Part shown: positions 18,023 through 26,503 of the stretch, in pieces
How the letters are laid out: each line of letters begins with the position of its first letter
Position numbering within the stretch: position 1 is the stretch's first letter
NCBI RefSeq assembly: GCF_002086735.1
Contig: NZ_MVIJ01000039.1
Coordinates: 1-53,954, forward strand
Length of the DNA stretch: 53,954 nt
Reading direction: 5' to 3'
From: Mycobacterium scrofulaceum
GTDB lineage: Bacteria > Actinomycetota > Actinomycetes > Mycobacteriales > Mycobacteriaceae
The notes under the pieces: model-generated
The model's database searches: none
What the model was told of the DNA's origin: nothing
What the model saw: only the letters and a program-made list of their open reading frames with translations
Made by a program: the position numbers and the translations under genes

Positions 18023-18786
18023 GCGACTTCGTCAAGCGCAACCCGGCCGCCCCCGGCGGCTACTTCGCGTGGGAAGCCGCCGGGTTGCGCTGGCTGGCCG
18101 GCGTCGACGGGGGAGTGCCGTGCGCGCACGTCGTCTCCGTCGACGCGACGAGCCTGACCCTGGGGCGGCTCGATTCGGCCCCCCCGACGCCCGGGGCGGC
18201 GCACGATTTCGGCCGCAGGCTCGCCGTCACGCACGACGCCGGCGCGCCCGCGTTCGGCGCCGGGCCCGACGGGTGGGACGGCCCGGGTTTCTTCGGGCCG
18301 CTGTCGCAGCCGCTGCCGATGTCGCTGCGCCAACACGACCGCTGGGGCGAGTTTTACGCCGAGGAGCGGTTGGCGCCGATGGTCGACCTTGCGGGGGGCC
18401 GCCTCGATGCGGCCACCCGTGACGCGATCGATTCCGTCGCAGCGCGGTGCCGCGCCGGCGACCTCGACGACGGTGACCGGCCCGCGCGGCTGCACGGCGA
18501 TCTGTGGGGCGGCAACGTGATGTGGACACCTGACGGGGTGGTGCTGATCGACCCGGCCGCGCACGCCGGCCACCGCGAAGGTGACCTGGCGATGCTCGCC
18601 CTGTTCGGCTGCCCGCACTACGACGATGTCATCGCGGGATATCAGCGAGTGCGGCCGCTGCGGCCCGGCTGGCGCAATCGGATCGGCCTGCATCAACTTT
18701 TTCCGCTGCTGGCTCATGTCGTGCTGTTCGGCGGCGGGCACGCGCAGCGGACGCACGCCTGCGCCCGGGCCGCACTGGCCCTCTGA
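18019..18786 (+). CDS. Aminoglycoside-phosphotransferase/fructosamine-kinase-like protein
   Basis: 255 residues from TTG 18019 (LSDFVKRNPAAPGGYFAWEA), overlapping the fadD19 stop as TTGA. The catalytic loop HGDLWGGNVMW and the metal site VLIDPAAHAGHREGDLAML are those of the fructosamine kinase branch (PF03881). It would phosphorylate a small hydroxyl or ketosamine substrate with ATP. It has no counterpart at this position in M. tuberculosis as I remember that region. Tight coupling to fadD19 does not by itself mean a steroid role, since the family normally repairs glycated amines. Confidence 0.85.
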   Translation: MSDFVKRNPAAPGGYFAWEAAGLRWLAGVDGGVPCAHVVSVDATSLTLGRLDSAPPTPGAAHDFGRRLAVTHDAGAPAFGAGPDGWDGPGFFGPLSQPLPMSLRQHDRWGEFYAEERLAPMVDLAGGRLDAATRDAIDSVAARCRAGDLDDGDRPARLHGDLWGGNVMWTPDGVVLIDPAAHAGHREGDLAMLALFGCPHYDDVIAGYQRVRPLRPGWRNRIGLHQLFPLLAHVVLFGGGHAQRTHACARAALAL

Positions 18787-18810
18787 CGGCCCGTCTACTG
18801 TTGGATCTCG

Positions 18811-19635
18811 ATGACCGTCGACGTGTGGATGCAACACCCGACTGCGCGGTTCCTGCGCAGCGACATGCTGGCATCCCTGCGCCGCTGGACCGGCGACTCC
18901 ATACCGGACGCCGACGTCCCGATCGAGGCGAGCATCGCGACGATGGACGACGCCGACGTCCGCTTCGGCCTGCTCAGCGCCTGGCGGGGGCCCGGCGGCC
19001 AGGACCTGATCTCCAACGACGAGGTCGCCGGATGGATCAGCCTGCATCCGAAGCGGTTTGGCGGACTCGCCACCGTCGACCTCGATCGTCCGATGAAAGC
19101 GGTGCGCGAACTGCGGCGCCGCGTGCGAGACGGATTCCTGGGCCTGCGGGTGGTGCCGTGGTTGTGGAATGCGCCGCCCACCGACCGCCGCTACTACCCC
19201 CTGTTCGCCGAATGCGTCGAGCTGGGGGTCCCGTTTTGCACACAAGTGGGCCATACCGGCCCGCTGCGGCCCTCGGAGACCGGACGCCCGATCCCCTACA
19301 TCGACCAGGTCGCCCTCGACTTTCCCGAGCTGGTGATCGTGTGCGGCCACGTCGGGTATCCGTGGACCGAGGAGATGGTCGCCGTCGCCCGCAAGCATGA
19401 GAACGTCTACATCGACACGTCGGCCTACACGCTGCACCGGCTGCCGCCGGAGCTGATCAGGTTCATGAAAACCGGTACGGGGCAACGCAAAGTCTTGTTC
19501 GGCAGCAATTACCCGATGATGACCCACGCGCACGCGCTGGCGGGCTTGGCGGAACTCGCCCTGGCCGACGAGGGCCGCCGAGACTTCTTGCACGGCAACG
19601 CCGAGCGCGTCTTCAGACTGGAGGCAAACCCGTGA
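18811..19635 (+). CDS. Amidohydrolase-2-family metal enzyme (Rv3510c-like)
   Basis: 274 residues. A short N-terminal MTVDVWMQHP takes the place of the usual HxH strand. Later CTQVGHTGPL, VIVCGHVGYPWTEEMVAVA and LFGSNYPMM follow the order of the amidohydrolase-2 family (decarboxylases and lactone hydrolases such as ACMSD). The aspartate that closes the site in relatives (GSDYP) is Asn here (GSNYP), a possible loss or change of activity. It overlaps ilvX by four bases. The substrate is unknown. Confidence 0.83.
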   Translation: MTVDVWMQHPTARFLRSDMLASLRRWTGDSIPDADVPIEASIATMDDADVRFGLLSAWRGPGGQDLISNDEVAGWISLHPKRFGGLATVDLDRPMKAVRELRRRVRDGFLGLRVVPWLWNAPPTDRRYYPLFAECVELGVPFCTQVGHTGPLRPSETGRPIPYIDQVALDFPELVIVCGHVGYPWTEEMVAVARKHENVYIDTSAYTLHRLPPELIRFMKTGTGQRKVLFGSNYPMMTHAHALAGLAELALADEGRRDFLHGNAERVFRLEANP

Positions 19636-21182
19636 ACGGTGCCCAGGCCCTGATCAACACCCTGGTCGACGGTGGCGTCGACGTCTGTTTCGCCAACCCG
19701 GGCACCTCGGAGATGCACTTCGTGGCCGCGCTGGATACGGTGCCCCGAATGCGCGGCATCCTGGCCCTGTTCGAGGGTGTCGCCACCGGCGCAGCCGACG
19801 GCTACGCCCGCATCGCCGGCCGGCCGGCCGCGGTGCTGCTGCACCTGGGTCCCGGCCTGGGCAACGGCCTGGCGAACCTGCACAACGCCCGGCGCGCCCG
19901 GGTGCCGATGGTGGTGGTCGTCGGCGACCATGCCACCTATCACAAAAAGTACGATGCCCCACTGGAATCCGACATCGACGCCCTTGCCGGCACCGTCTCG
20001 GGATGGGTGCGTCGCACCGAACGCACCGCGGACGTCGGGACCGACGCGGCCGAGGCGATCGCCGCGAGCCAAGGGGGCTCGCAGGTGTCGACGCTGATCC
20101 TGCCGGCCGACGTGTCGTGGTCGGACGGGGCGCAGGCCGCCACGACGACGCCCGCGGAGCCCCCCGGGGCCGAGCCGCGGTTGGCCTTCGAGGTGATCGA
20201 AGTACTGCGCTCGGGCGAACCGACCGTGCTGATGATCGGCGGTGACGCCACCCGCGGTCCCGGGCTCGCCGCGGCCGCCCGGATCGCCCAGGCGACCGGG
20301 GCCAGGCTGTTGTGCGAGACCTTCCCGACCCGGCTGGAGCGCGGCGCCGGCGTTCCCGCCGTCGACCGGCTGGCCTATTTCGCCGAGGCCGCGACCGCGC
20401 AGCTGGACGGGGCCAAGCATCTGGTGCTGGCGGGCGCGAAGTCGCCGGTGTCCTTCTTCGCCTACCCGGGCATACCCAGCGACCTCGTCCCGGCCGGCTG
20501 TGAGGTGCATCTGCTCGCCGGGCACGGCGGCGCCGCCGAGGCGCTGGCCGCGGTGGCCGATGAGGTGGCGCCCGGGACCGTCGCGCCCGTCGCGGCCGCG
20601 GCGCGGCCGGGGCTGCCGGCGGGCGCCCTCACGTCCGCGACGGCGGCCGACGTGATCGGTGCGCTGCTCCCGGAGGGGGCGATCGTTGTGGACGAATCCA
20701 ACACCTCAGGGGTGCTGCTCGCGCAGGCCACGGCGGGCGCACCGGCCCACGACTGGCTGACGCTGACCGGCGGCGCGATCGGCTACGGCATCCCGGCCGC
20801 CGTGGGCGCCGCGGTGGCCGCGCCCGACCGCCCGGTGCTCTGCCTGGAATCCGATGGGTCGGCGATGTACACGATCTCGGGGTTGTGGACCCAGGCGCGG
20901 GAAAACCTGAACGTGACCACCGTGATCTACGACAACAGCGCCTACGACATCCTGCGGATCGAATTGGCCCGAGTGGGCGCCGGATCGGCACCCGGTCCCA
21001 AGGCGCTGGAACTACTCGACTTATCCAGGCCCACAATGGATTTCGTGAGAATCAGCGAGGGTATGGGGGTGCCGGCCCGCCGCGTCGTCACCGCCGAGGA
21101 CCTCGCCGATGCGCTGCGTCAGGCCCTGAGCGAACCCGGGCCGCACCTGATCGACGCCGTGGTGCCGTCAATAACGGGCTAG
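19632..21182 (+). CDS. ilvX: Thiamine-diphosphate enzyme, acetolactate-synthase-like IlvX
   Basis: 516 residues, start GTG 19632. The N-terminal domain has NPGTSEMHFVAALD and FEGVATGAADGYARIAG, where the glutamate activates ThDP. The C-terminal cofactor motif reads ESDGSAMYTISGLW followed by DNSAYDIL, so GDG of the family is SDG. It is shorter than true IlvB and lies outside branched-chain amino-acid genes, so a decarboxylase or C-C lyase on another 2-oxo acid is more likely than acetolactate synthesis. It is coupled to the amidohydrolase. The name is carried from M. tuberculosis annotation. Confidence 0.88.
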   Translation: MNGAQALINTLVDGGVDVCFANPGTSEMHFVAALDTVPRMRGILALFEGVATGAADGYARIAGRPAAVLLHLGPGLGNGLANLHNARRARVPMVVVVGDHATYHKKYDAPLESDIDALAGTVSGWVRRTERTADVGTDAAEAIAASQGGSQVSTLILPADVSWSDGAQAATTTPAEPPGAEPRLAFEVIEVLRSGEPTVLMIGGDATRGPGLAAAARIAQATGARLLCETFPTRLERGAGVPAVDRLAYFAEAATAQLDGAKHLVLAGAKSPVSFFAYPGIPSDLVPAGCEVHLLAGHGGAAEALAAVADEVAPGTVAPVAAAARPGLPAGALTSATAADVIGALLPEGAIVVDESNTSGVLLAQATAGAPAHDWLTLTGGAIGYGIPAAVGAAVAAPDRPVLCLESDGSAMYTISGLWTQARENLNVTTVIYDNSAYDILRIELARVGAGSAPGPKALELLDLSRPTMDFVRISEGMGVPARRVVTAEDLADALRQALSEPGPHLIDAVVPSITG

Positions 21183-21881
21183 CCCGGGGAGCCGGGCGAG
21201 GACCCACTCCGACATCGTGTTCAGGACGTCGACGCCGGTCTCCAACACGCCGTCGTGCACCCTGGCCGCCAGAGCCACGCCCCACTGCCCGGACGCGGTG
21301 GGCACGATCCCGAACTGCCGCACCAGGTAGTCCCCATGCATCCCGGGCCCCCAACCGCCCTTCGCGGCAAAGCCTTTGGCGGCCAGCCCCCAGCGATGGC
21401 CGCTGGTGAGCCGCTTCATCAGGTCGATCACGTCGGCCGAGTCGGGGATAGACGGCAACTCGGCCGCGAACCGGGCCTGCCGCTGCAGCGTCCACTGCGT
21501 CTGGCCGAACGCGGTATAGCCACGCCGAAGCCGGCGCGATTCGACCACCGTGGCGGTGTCACCGCCCTCGGCGATAACGCCCTGCACCCGCCGTGCCGCC
21601 TCCCCGGGATCGCCCAGGTGAGACCACAATTGCTCCGACGCGCGGTTGTCGGATTCGGTGATGGCCTTGACGGCCAGGTCCTTGGCGTGCAGCCAGTCGC
21701 TGCGCAGCGCGGCGATCGCCAACGGCACCTTGATCGTCGACCACGCGACACCCGACCACCATCGGCCCAGGGAGTAGGTGCGATCCGGCCGTGCGATCGC
21801 GATGCCGACGTCCGCCGGGACGGCGGCCGACAATTGGTCGAAGCTCGCCTCGAGCGCGGTCTCCAGGGGTCGGGAAGTCAT
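21168..21881 (-). CDS. Serine hydrolase with class A beta-lactamase motifs
   Basis: 237 residues with all three active-site motifs: S48-T-I-K51 (SxxK), S77-D-N79 (SDN) and K174-G-G176 (in place of KTG). No signal peptide or lipobox is visible, so it appears cytosolic, which is odd for a beta-lactamase or PBP. It also lacks an obvious Omega-loop ExxLN. It is better called a beta-lactamase-fold hydrolase than a resistance enzyme. It overlaps the convergent ilvX by 15 bases. Confidence 0.8.
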   Translation of the reverse strand: MTSRPLETALEASFDQLSAAVPADVGIAIARPDRTYSLGRWWSGVAWSTIKVPLAIAALRSDWLHAKDLAVKAITESDNRASEQLWSHLGDPGEAARRVQGVIAEGGDTATVVESRRLRRGYTAFGQTQWTLQRQARFAAELPSIPDSADVIDLMKRLTSGHRWGLAAKGFAAKGGWGPGMHGDYLVRQFGIVPTASGQWGVALAARVHDGVLETGVDVLNTMSEWVLARLPGLARY

Positions 21882-21991
21882 GCGTCGATCGGACCAACCA
21901 TCGCGTCTCCTTCGATCCCGGCGCCCGGGTGCAATGTCGCATTATCTCCGAACGCCTCGACACGCGGTGCGATGTGGCCGGCGACGCGCCG

Positions 21992-22213
21992 CTAGCCCGG
22001 CGGCAACGGTGGCAGCGGCGGCGCCTCCGGCGGGGGAGGTTCCCACGGATCGGGTTCCGGTGTCTGCGGTGCCCACACCACAGGCAGTGGCCGCCGCAGG
22101 GGAGGCGGCGGGGGCACGGGATCCGCCGCGGCGCGACCGGCGCCAAACCCGAACGCGGCGGAGCCGACAGATCCGAGAAGGGCGAACGCGGCGAGCACCC
22201 TGCGAACGTTCAT
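21992..22213 (-). CDS. Small exported proline-rich protein
   Basis: 73 residues. Residues 1-30 form a signal peptide ending GAGRAAAD. The mature 43 residues are nearly half proline (DPVPPPPPL, EPPPPEAPPLPPLPPG). It starts at 22213, overlapping the fadD17 stop as ATGA, so it is co-translated with fadD17. No function can be assigned; short proline-rich exported proteins are common in mycobacterial cell envelopes. Confidence 0.72.
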   Translation of the reverse strand: MNVRRVLAAFALLGSVGSAAFGFGAGRAAADPVPPPPPLRRPLPVVWAPQTPEPDPWEPPPPEAPPLPPLPPG

Positions 22214-23745
22214 GAGCCGGCCGTTCCCCTGGCCGTTTGAGGCTCGATTCGCACGACCGGATCGTCGCACTCGAGACCCTGGGCCGCCAACTGGCGCTTG
22301 AGCACCTTGAAGGTCACCGTGCGCGGGAGTTCGGTGCTGACCCGGACGTAGGACGGCCACTGCTTGGGCCCGAGGTCGGACTGCCCGGCCAAGAAGGCGC
22401 GGAACTTCTCGATGTCGAACTCGGCCCCCGGCGCCAGCACCAGCGCGGCCATCACCTGGTCGCCGACCACCGGGTCCGGCACCGCGTATACGGCCACCTC
22501 GGTCACGTCCGGGTGCCGCAACAGCACCCGCTCGATCGGGGCGGCGCCCAGGTTCTCGCCGTCGACTCGCATCCAATCACCAAGCCGGCCGGCGAAATAC
22601 GCATAACCGGCCTCGTCGCGGTAGGCGAGATCGCCGGTGTGGTACACCCCGCCCGCCATCCGCTCGGCCTCGGCGGTCTCGTCGTTGTAGTAGCCCTCGA
22701 AGCGGCCCGGCCCCGCGGTGTTCACCAACTCGCCGACCACTCCGGGCGCGCACGGTGCACCGGTGTCGGGGTCGACGATCTCGACGCCCTCGGGCAGCGG
22801 GCCCAAGGCACCGTCCGGGGTGTCGGGGGTGCGCGCGATCGCCACCCCGCCTTCGGTAGAACCGAATCCGTCCTGGACGACGCAGCCGAACCGGCGCGCG
22901 AATCGTTCGATATCGCGCGGGACGCCCTCGTTGCCGTAGACCGCCCGCAGCGGGTTGTCCGCGTCGTCCGGCCGCTCGGGCGTGGCGAGCACGTAGGACA
23001 GGGGCTTACCGACGTAGTTGGCGTAGGTGGCGCCGAAGCGGCGGACATCCACCAGGAAGTTGGAGGCGGAGAACCTGCGCCGCAACGCCAGTGAGCCCCG
23101 GCAGGCCACCGCCACCGCCCAGCCGACCAGCACGGCGTTGGAATGGAACAGCGGCATCGACACGTAGCAGACGTCGTCGCGGCCGAGGTCGAAGCGCTGG
23201 GTCATCGTCACGCCCGCGATCGCGACCTTGCCGTGGCTGCACTTCACTGCTTTGGGCTCACCACTGGTGCCCGAGGTGAAGATCAGCATGAAAAGGTCGG
23301 CCGCCGTTGCCGTTTGGAAACCTGGCTCGGCGTCGCGATGGGCGGCCACTTCTTCGGCCCACTCGGCGGAATCGACGTCCACGTGGTCGATGCCGCCCAG
23401 GGCGGTGGCCGAATTGGAGTCGGCGAGCACCACTTGGCAGTCGGCGTGGGCGATGTCGCGCGCCAGCGCGTCGCCGCGGCGCACCGGGTTGAGGCCCACC
23501 GGCACGATCCCGGACATCCCCGCCGCCGTCAGCATCGCCGAGAAGAACGGGGTGTTCTCCAAGAGCACGCCGACGTGCGGCGGCTTCGCCGGGTCGAGGC
23601 GGCCACGCAGCGCCGCCGCAATCGCGGCACCGTGGCGCAGGTGCTCCCGCCAGCTGGTGTGGGACTCTTCGAAGTAGACGCCCCGGTCGTCGATCTCAGC
23701 CAGCGGTACCAGCAATTTGGTTACCGTCGGGTCGGGCGGAAGCAC
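22210..23745 (-). CDS. fadD17: Steroid-CoA ligase FadD17
   Basis: 511 residues from GTG 23745 (VLPPDPTVTKLLVPLAEIDD); the open frame continues far upstream over fadE27 but that is antisense-type filler. Motifs are LIFTSGTSGEPKAV (ATP loop), DGFGSTEGGVAI, YHTGDLAYRD and the C-terminal TVTFKVLKRQ lysine. FadD17 in M. tuberculosis activates the five-carbon side chain acid, 3-oxochol-4-en-24-oate. It follows fadE27 by four bases and precedes a small exported protein. Confidence 0.92.
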   Translation of the reverse strand: MLPPDPTVTKLLVPLAEIDDRGVYFEESHTSWREHLRHGAAIAAALRGRLDPAKPPHVGVLLENTPFFSAMLTAAGMSGIVPVGLNPVRRGDALARDIAHADCQVVLADSNSATALGGIDHVDVDSAEWAEEVAAHRDAEPGFQTATAADLFMLIFTSGTSGEPKAVKCSHGKVAIAGVTMTQRFDLGRDDVCYVSMPLFHSNAVLVGWAVAVACRGSLALRRRFSASNFLVDVRRFGATYANYVGKPLSYVLATPERPDDADNPLRAVYGNEGVPRDIERFARRFGCVVQDGFGSTEGGVAIARTPDTPDGALGPLPEGVEIVDPDTGAPCAPGVVGELVNTAGPGRFEGYYNDETAEAERMAGGVYHTGDLAYRDEAGYAYFAGRLGDWMRVDGENLGAAPIERVLLRHPDVTEVAVYAVPDPVVGDQVMAALVLAPGAEFDIEKFRAFLAGQSDLGPKQWPSYVRVSTELPRTVTFKVLKRQLAAQGLECDDPVVRIEPQTARGTAGS

Positions 23746-23749
23746 GAAG

Positions 23750-24847
23750 TCAGGCAGGGGTTTCCGCCAGCTCACGGCCGATGCGACGCAGCTGACCGGT
23801 GGCGCCGCCCAACGCGAACTCGGCCTCCTTGGCCGCCAGGAAGTAGCGGTGCACCGGGTGATCGGTGTCGACGCCGACGCCGCCGTGCACGTGCACGATC
23901 GTGTGCGCCACGCGGTGCCCGGCGTCGGCGGCCCAGAACGCCGCGCTGGCCACGTCGATGTCGGCGGGCACGTCCTCGGAGACCTTCCAGGCCGCCTGGG
24001 TGAGGGTGAGCCGCAAGCCCTTGACGTCGATGTAGCCGTCGGCCAGCCGCTGCGACACCGCCTGGAAGCTGCCGATCGGACGATCGAACTGCTCGCGCTC
24101 GCGGGCGTATTCGGCGGTGAGCTGCAGCCCGCGTTCCAGCACTCCCAGCTGGAAGGCGCTGCGGCCCAACGCGGCAAGGGTGTCGAGCCAGACCACGACC
24201 TCGGGGCCACCGACCATGCGGGTGCCGTCCACTTCGGTGCCGTCCAGCGCGAGGTGACCGACGCTACCCAGGCCGGTCGTCGCCAGCGCGGTCACCGAAA
24301 CGCCGGGATCACCGGCGGCGACCACGAAAACGGCGGTGCCGGAATCGGTCTCGGCCGGAACGAGGAAGGCGTCGGCGGCCGGCCCGAAGCCGACCTGGGT
24401 GCGGGTGCCGGTGAGGCGGTAGCCGTCGCCGGCCCGGGTGGCCTGCACCGGCCCCTCGCCCATCTCGCCCAGGAGCGCGACGGTGAGAATCTTCTCGCCG
24501 CTGACCGCCGGGGCGCCCCAATCCTGTTGCAGCTCCTCGGTGCCGAACCGCGCCAACGCTCCGGCGCCCAGCATCACCGATTCCAGGTAGGGCACGGCCG
24601 CCAGCTGGTGACCGAGCGCCACCAGGATGGCGACCTGCTCGAGCACCCCGAACCCATCGCCGCCCACCGCGGTGGCCGAGGCGCTGGACAGGATGCCGGC
24701 GTCGATCAGCTTGGCCCACAGGTCGCGGTCGAATCGTTGGTCGAGCTTGTCGAGCTCACGCTGGCGCTCGGGTGTGCACACCGAGTTCACGATCGTGTCG
24801 ACGAGGCCGCCGAGATCGTTTGCCGCTTCGGTTGTCGAAAAGTCCAT
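23750..24847 (-). CDS. fadE27: Acyl-CoA dehydrogenase subunit FadE27 (ChsE5)
   Basis: 365 residues with the acyl-CoA dehydrogenase order: N-terminal helices, LVALGHQLAAVPYLESVMLG, LTGTRTQVGFGPAADAFLVP, and C-terminal AREREQFDRPIGSFQAVSQR, HVHGGVGVDTDHPVHRYF. FadE26 and FadE27 form an alpha2beta2 enzyme (ChsE4-ChsE5) with FAD that dehydrogenates the eight-carbon steroid side chain CoA ester. In such heteromers each subunit carries only part of the active site. It lies 37 bases after fadE26. Confidence 0.93.
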   Translation of the reverse strand: MDFSTTEAANDLGGLVDTIVNSVCTPERQRELDKLDQRFDRDLWAKLIDAGILSSASATAVGGDGFGVLEQVAILVALGHQLAAVPYLESVMLGAGALARFGTEELQQDWGAPAVSGEKILTVALLGEMGEGPVQATRAGDGYRLTGTRTQVGFGPAADAFLVPAETDSGTAVFVVAAGDPGVSVTALATTGLGSVGHLALDGTEVDGTRMVGGPEVVVWLDTLAALGRSAFQLGVLERGLQLTAEYAREREQFDRPIGSFQAVSQRLADGYIDVKGLRLTLTQAAWKVSEDVPADIDVASAAFWAADAGHRVAHTIVHVHGGVGVDTDHPVHRYFLAAKEAEFALGGATGQLRRIGRELAETPA

Positions 24848-24884
24848 GGTTATTCGTCCTTAAGGGGAGTGGCTTCAGCGATAC

Positions 24885-26066
24885 TCAGCGGTTTCGGGGC
24901 AGGCCCAGAGCGACCATGCCGATGATGTCGCGCTGTACTTCGTTGGTGCCACCACCGAAGGTCAGGATCAGGCAGGCGCGGTGCATTCGCTCCACCCGGC
25001 CGCGCAGCAGCGCGCCGGGCGAATCCTGTCGCAGCGTGGCCGCGGTCCCGAGCACCTCCATCAGCAGCCGGTAGGCCTCGGTGGCCAGCTCGGTGCCGTA
25101 CACCTTGGCCGCCGACGCGTCGGCGGGCGACAGGGATTCGCTGTTCGACGATGCCAGCTCCCAGTTGATCAGCTTGAGCACCTCGGCCTTGGCGTGCACG
25201 CGCGCGAGGTTGATCTGCACCCACTCCGCGTCGATCAGCCGCGCCCCGCCGGCATCCTTGGTGTTCTGCGCCCACTCGCGAACCTCGCGCAGGGCCAAGA
25301 AGATCGGTTGCGGCGACACCAGGGCGACGCGCTCGTGGTTGAGCTGATTGGTCACCAGCTTCCAGCCACCGTTCTCCTCGCCGATCAGGTTCGTCACCGG
25401 GACTCGCACGTCGGAGTAATAGGTGGCGCTGGTGTCCACCCCGGCCATGGTGTGCACGGGCGTCCAGGAGAATCCCTCGGCGGTGGTCGGCACGACCAGC
25501 ATCGAAATCCCGCGGTGCTTCTTGGCTTCCGGGTTGGTGCGCACGGCCAGCCAGACCCAGTCGGCATAGGCGATCAGGCTGGTCCACATCTTCTGGCCGT
25601 TGATGACGTAGTCGTCGCCGTCGCGCACCGCGGTGGTGCGCAGGTTGGCCAGGTCGGTGCCGGCGCCGGGCTCGGAGTAGCCGATGGAGAAGTGCAGTTC
25701 CCCGGCCGCGATCTTGGGCAGGAAGAACTTCTTCTGTTCATCGGTGCCGAACGCCATGATGGTCGGCGCCACGCTGTTGATCGTCAGGAACGGCACCGGG
25801 ACACCGGCGATGGCCGCCTCGTCGGTGAAGATCAGCGAGTCCATCGGGGAGCGGTCCTGGCCGCCGTACTCCTTGGGCCAGTTCAGGGTGAGCCACCCGT
25901 CCTTGCCCATCTGCGCGACGGTGTCGCGGTACGCGGTACCGGTCCCGACCTCGCCGCCGCCCGAGGAGGTCAGCGCCTCGCGGCGCTCCGGCGTCATGAG
26001 CTTGGTGAAGTACGACCGCAGCTCGCGACGCAGCTCCTCCTGTTCAGGGGTGTAACTGATGCGCAT
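24885..26066 (-). CDS. fadE26: Acyl-CoA dehydrogenase subunit FadE26 (ChsE4)
   Basis: 393 residues starting MRISYTPEQEELRREL. The central region has FSIGYSEPGAGTDLANLRTT and YVINGQKMWTS (FAD and acyl-binding), and the C-terminus FGGGTNEVQRDIIG matches the family's QxxGGxG-E region. It pairs with FadE27. The start lies 80 bases downstream of a KstR box, leaving a leader of perhaps 70 bases, in contrast to the leaderless boxes elsewhere in the window. Confidence 0.94.
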   Translation of the reverse strand: MRISYTPEQEELRRELRSYFTKLMTPERREALTSSGGGEVGTGTAYRDTVAQMGKDGWLTLNWPKEYGGQDRSPMDSLIFTDEAAIAGVPVPFLTINSVAPTIMAFGTDEQKKFFLPKIAAGELHFSIGYSEPGAGTDLANLRTTAVRDGDDYVINGQKMWTSLIAYADWVWLAVRTNPEAKKHRGISMLVVPTTAEGFSWTPVHTMAGVDTSATYYSDVRVPVTNLIGEENGGWKLVTNQLNHERVALVSPQPIFLALREVREWAQNTKDAGGARLIDAEWVQINLARVHAKAEVLKLINWELASSNSESLSPADASAAKVYGTELATEAYRLLMEVLGTAATLRQDSPGALLRGRVERMHRACLILTFGGGTNEVQRDIIGMVALGLPRNR

Positions 26067-26146
26067 TCCAGCCGTCCTTTGTTAACGTGACTCGCCTCGA
26101 TTAGCCGACGTTACTCGGCCGCCGACTACCCGTTCGTCTTCCCGGT

Positions 26147-26160
26147 TGTAACACGTTCTA
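26147..26160. promoter_or_regulatory. KstR operator between fadE26 and fdxD
   Basis: TGTAACACGTTCTA, the same sequence as at 16363. TAGTCT (26159-26164) overlaps its plus-strand end and could be the -10 for fdxD-hsd4A, giving a leader of about 97 bases. The intergenic stretch 26067-26267 shows no gene. Confidence 0.9.
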
Positions 26161-26267
26161 GTCTGAGTTTCCAGCGACCGTTTCCCAAGCGGTATCCGGG
26201 ACCTATGGTGGTCCTACATACTGATGGGGCATGTCCTCAGGTGAAGACCAGGTGCAAGGAGGGTGCT

Positions 26268-26459
26268 GTGCGGGTGATCGTCGACCACGACCGGTGTGAA
26301 GGTAACGCTGTGTGCATGGGAATCGCGCCGGATATCTTCGACCTGGACGACGAGGATTACGCCGTCGTTAAGCTCGACCCGATCCCCGCCGACCAGGAGC
26401 ACCTGGCCGAGCAGGCGATCGCCGAATGCCCGCGCGCGGCGCTGCTGCGCGGCGACTAA
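26268..26459 (+). CDS. fdxD: 3Fe-4S-type ferredoxin FdxD
   Basis: 63 residues from GTG 26268, set by a strong AAGGAGG site (about 26257-26262). The cluster ligands are the cysteines of CEGNAVCMG (CxxxxxC) and of AECPRAAL near the C-terminus, the pattern of single 3Fe-4S ferredoxins that serve P450s. It may pass electrons to CYP142, CYP125 or the FadE-type enzymes. It is followed by hsd4A 44 bases on. Confidence 0.92.
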   Translation: MRVIVDHDRCEGNAVCMGIAPDIFDLDDEDYAVVKLDPIPADQEHLAEQAIAECPRAALLRGD

Positions 26460-26503
26460 TCCGGGCCCGAACTGCGCCACCAGAAACTAGAGGTATTCAT
26501 AAA

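Noticed and set aside
23746..24210. N-terminal extension of fadD17 across fadE27
   Set aside because: FadE27 is a well-supported gene on the same strand in another frame, and FadD17 relatives start near GTG 23745.
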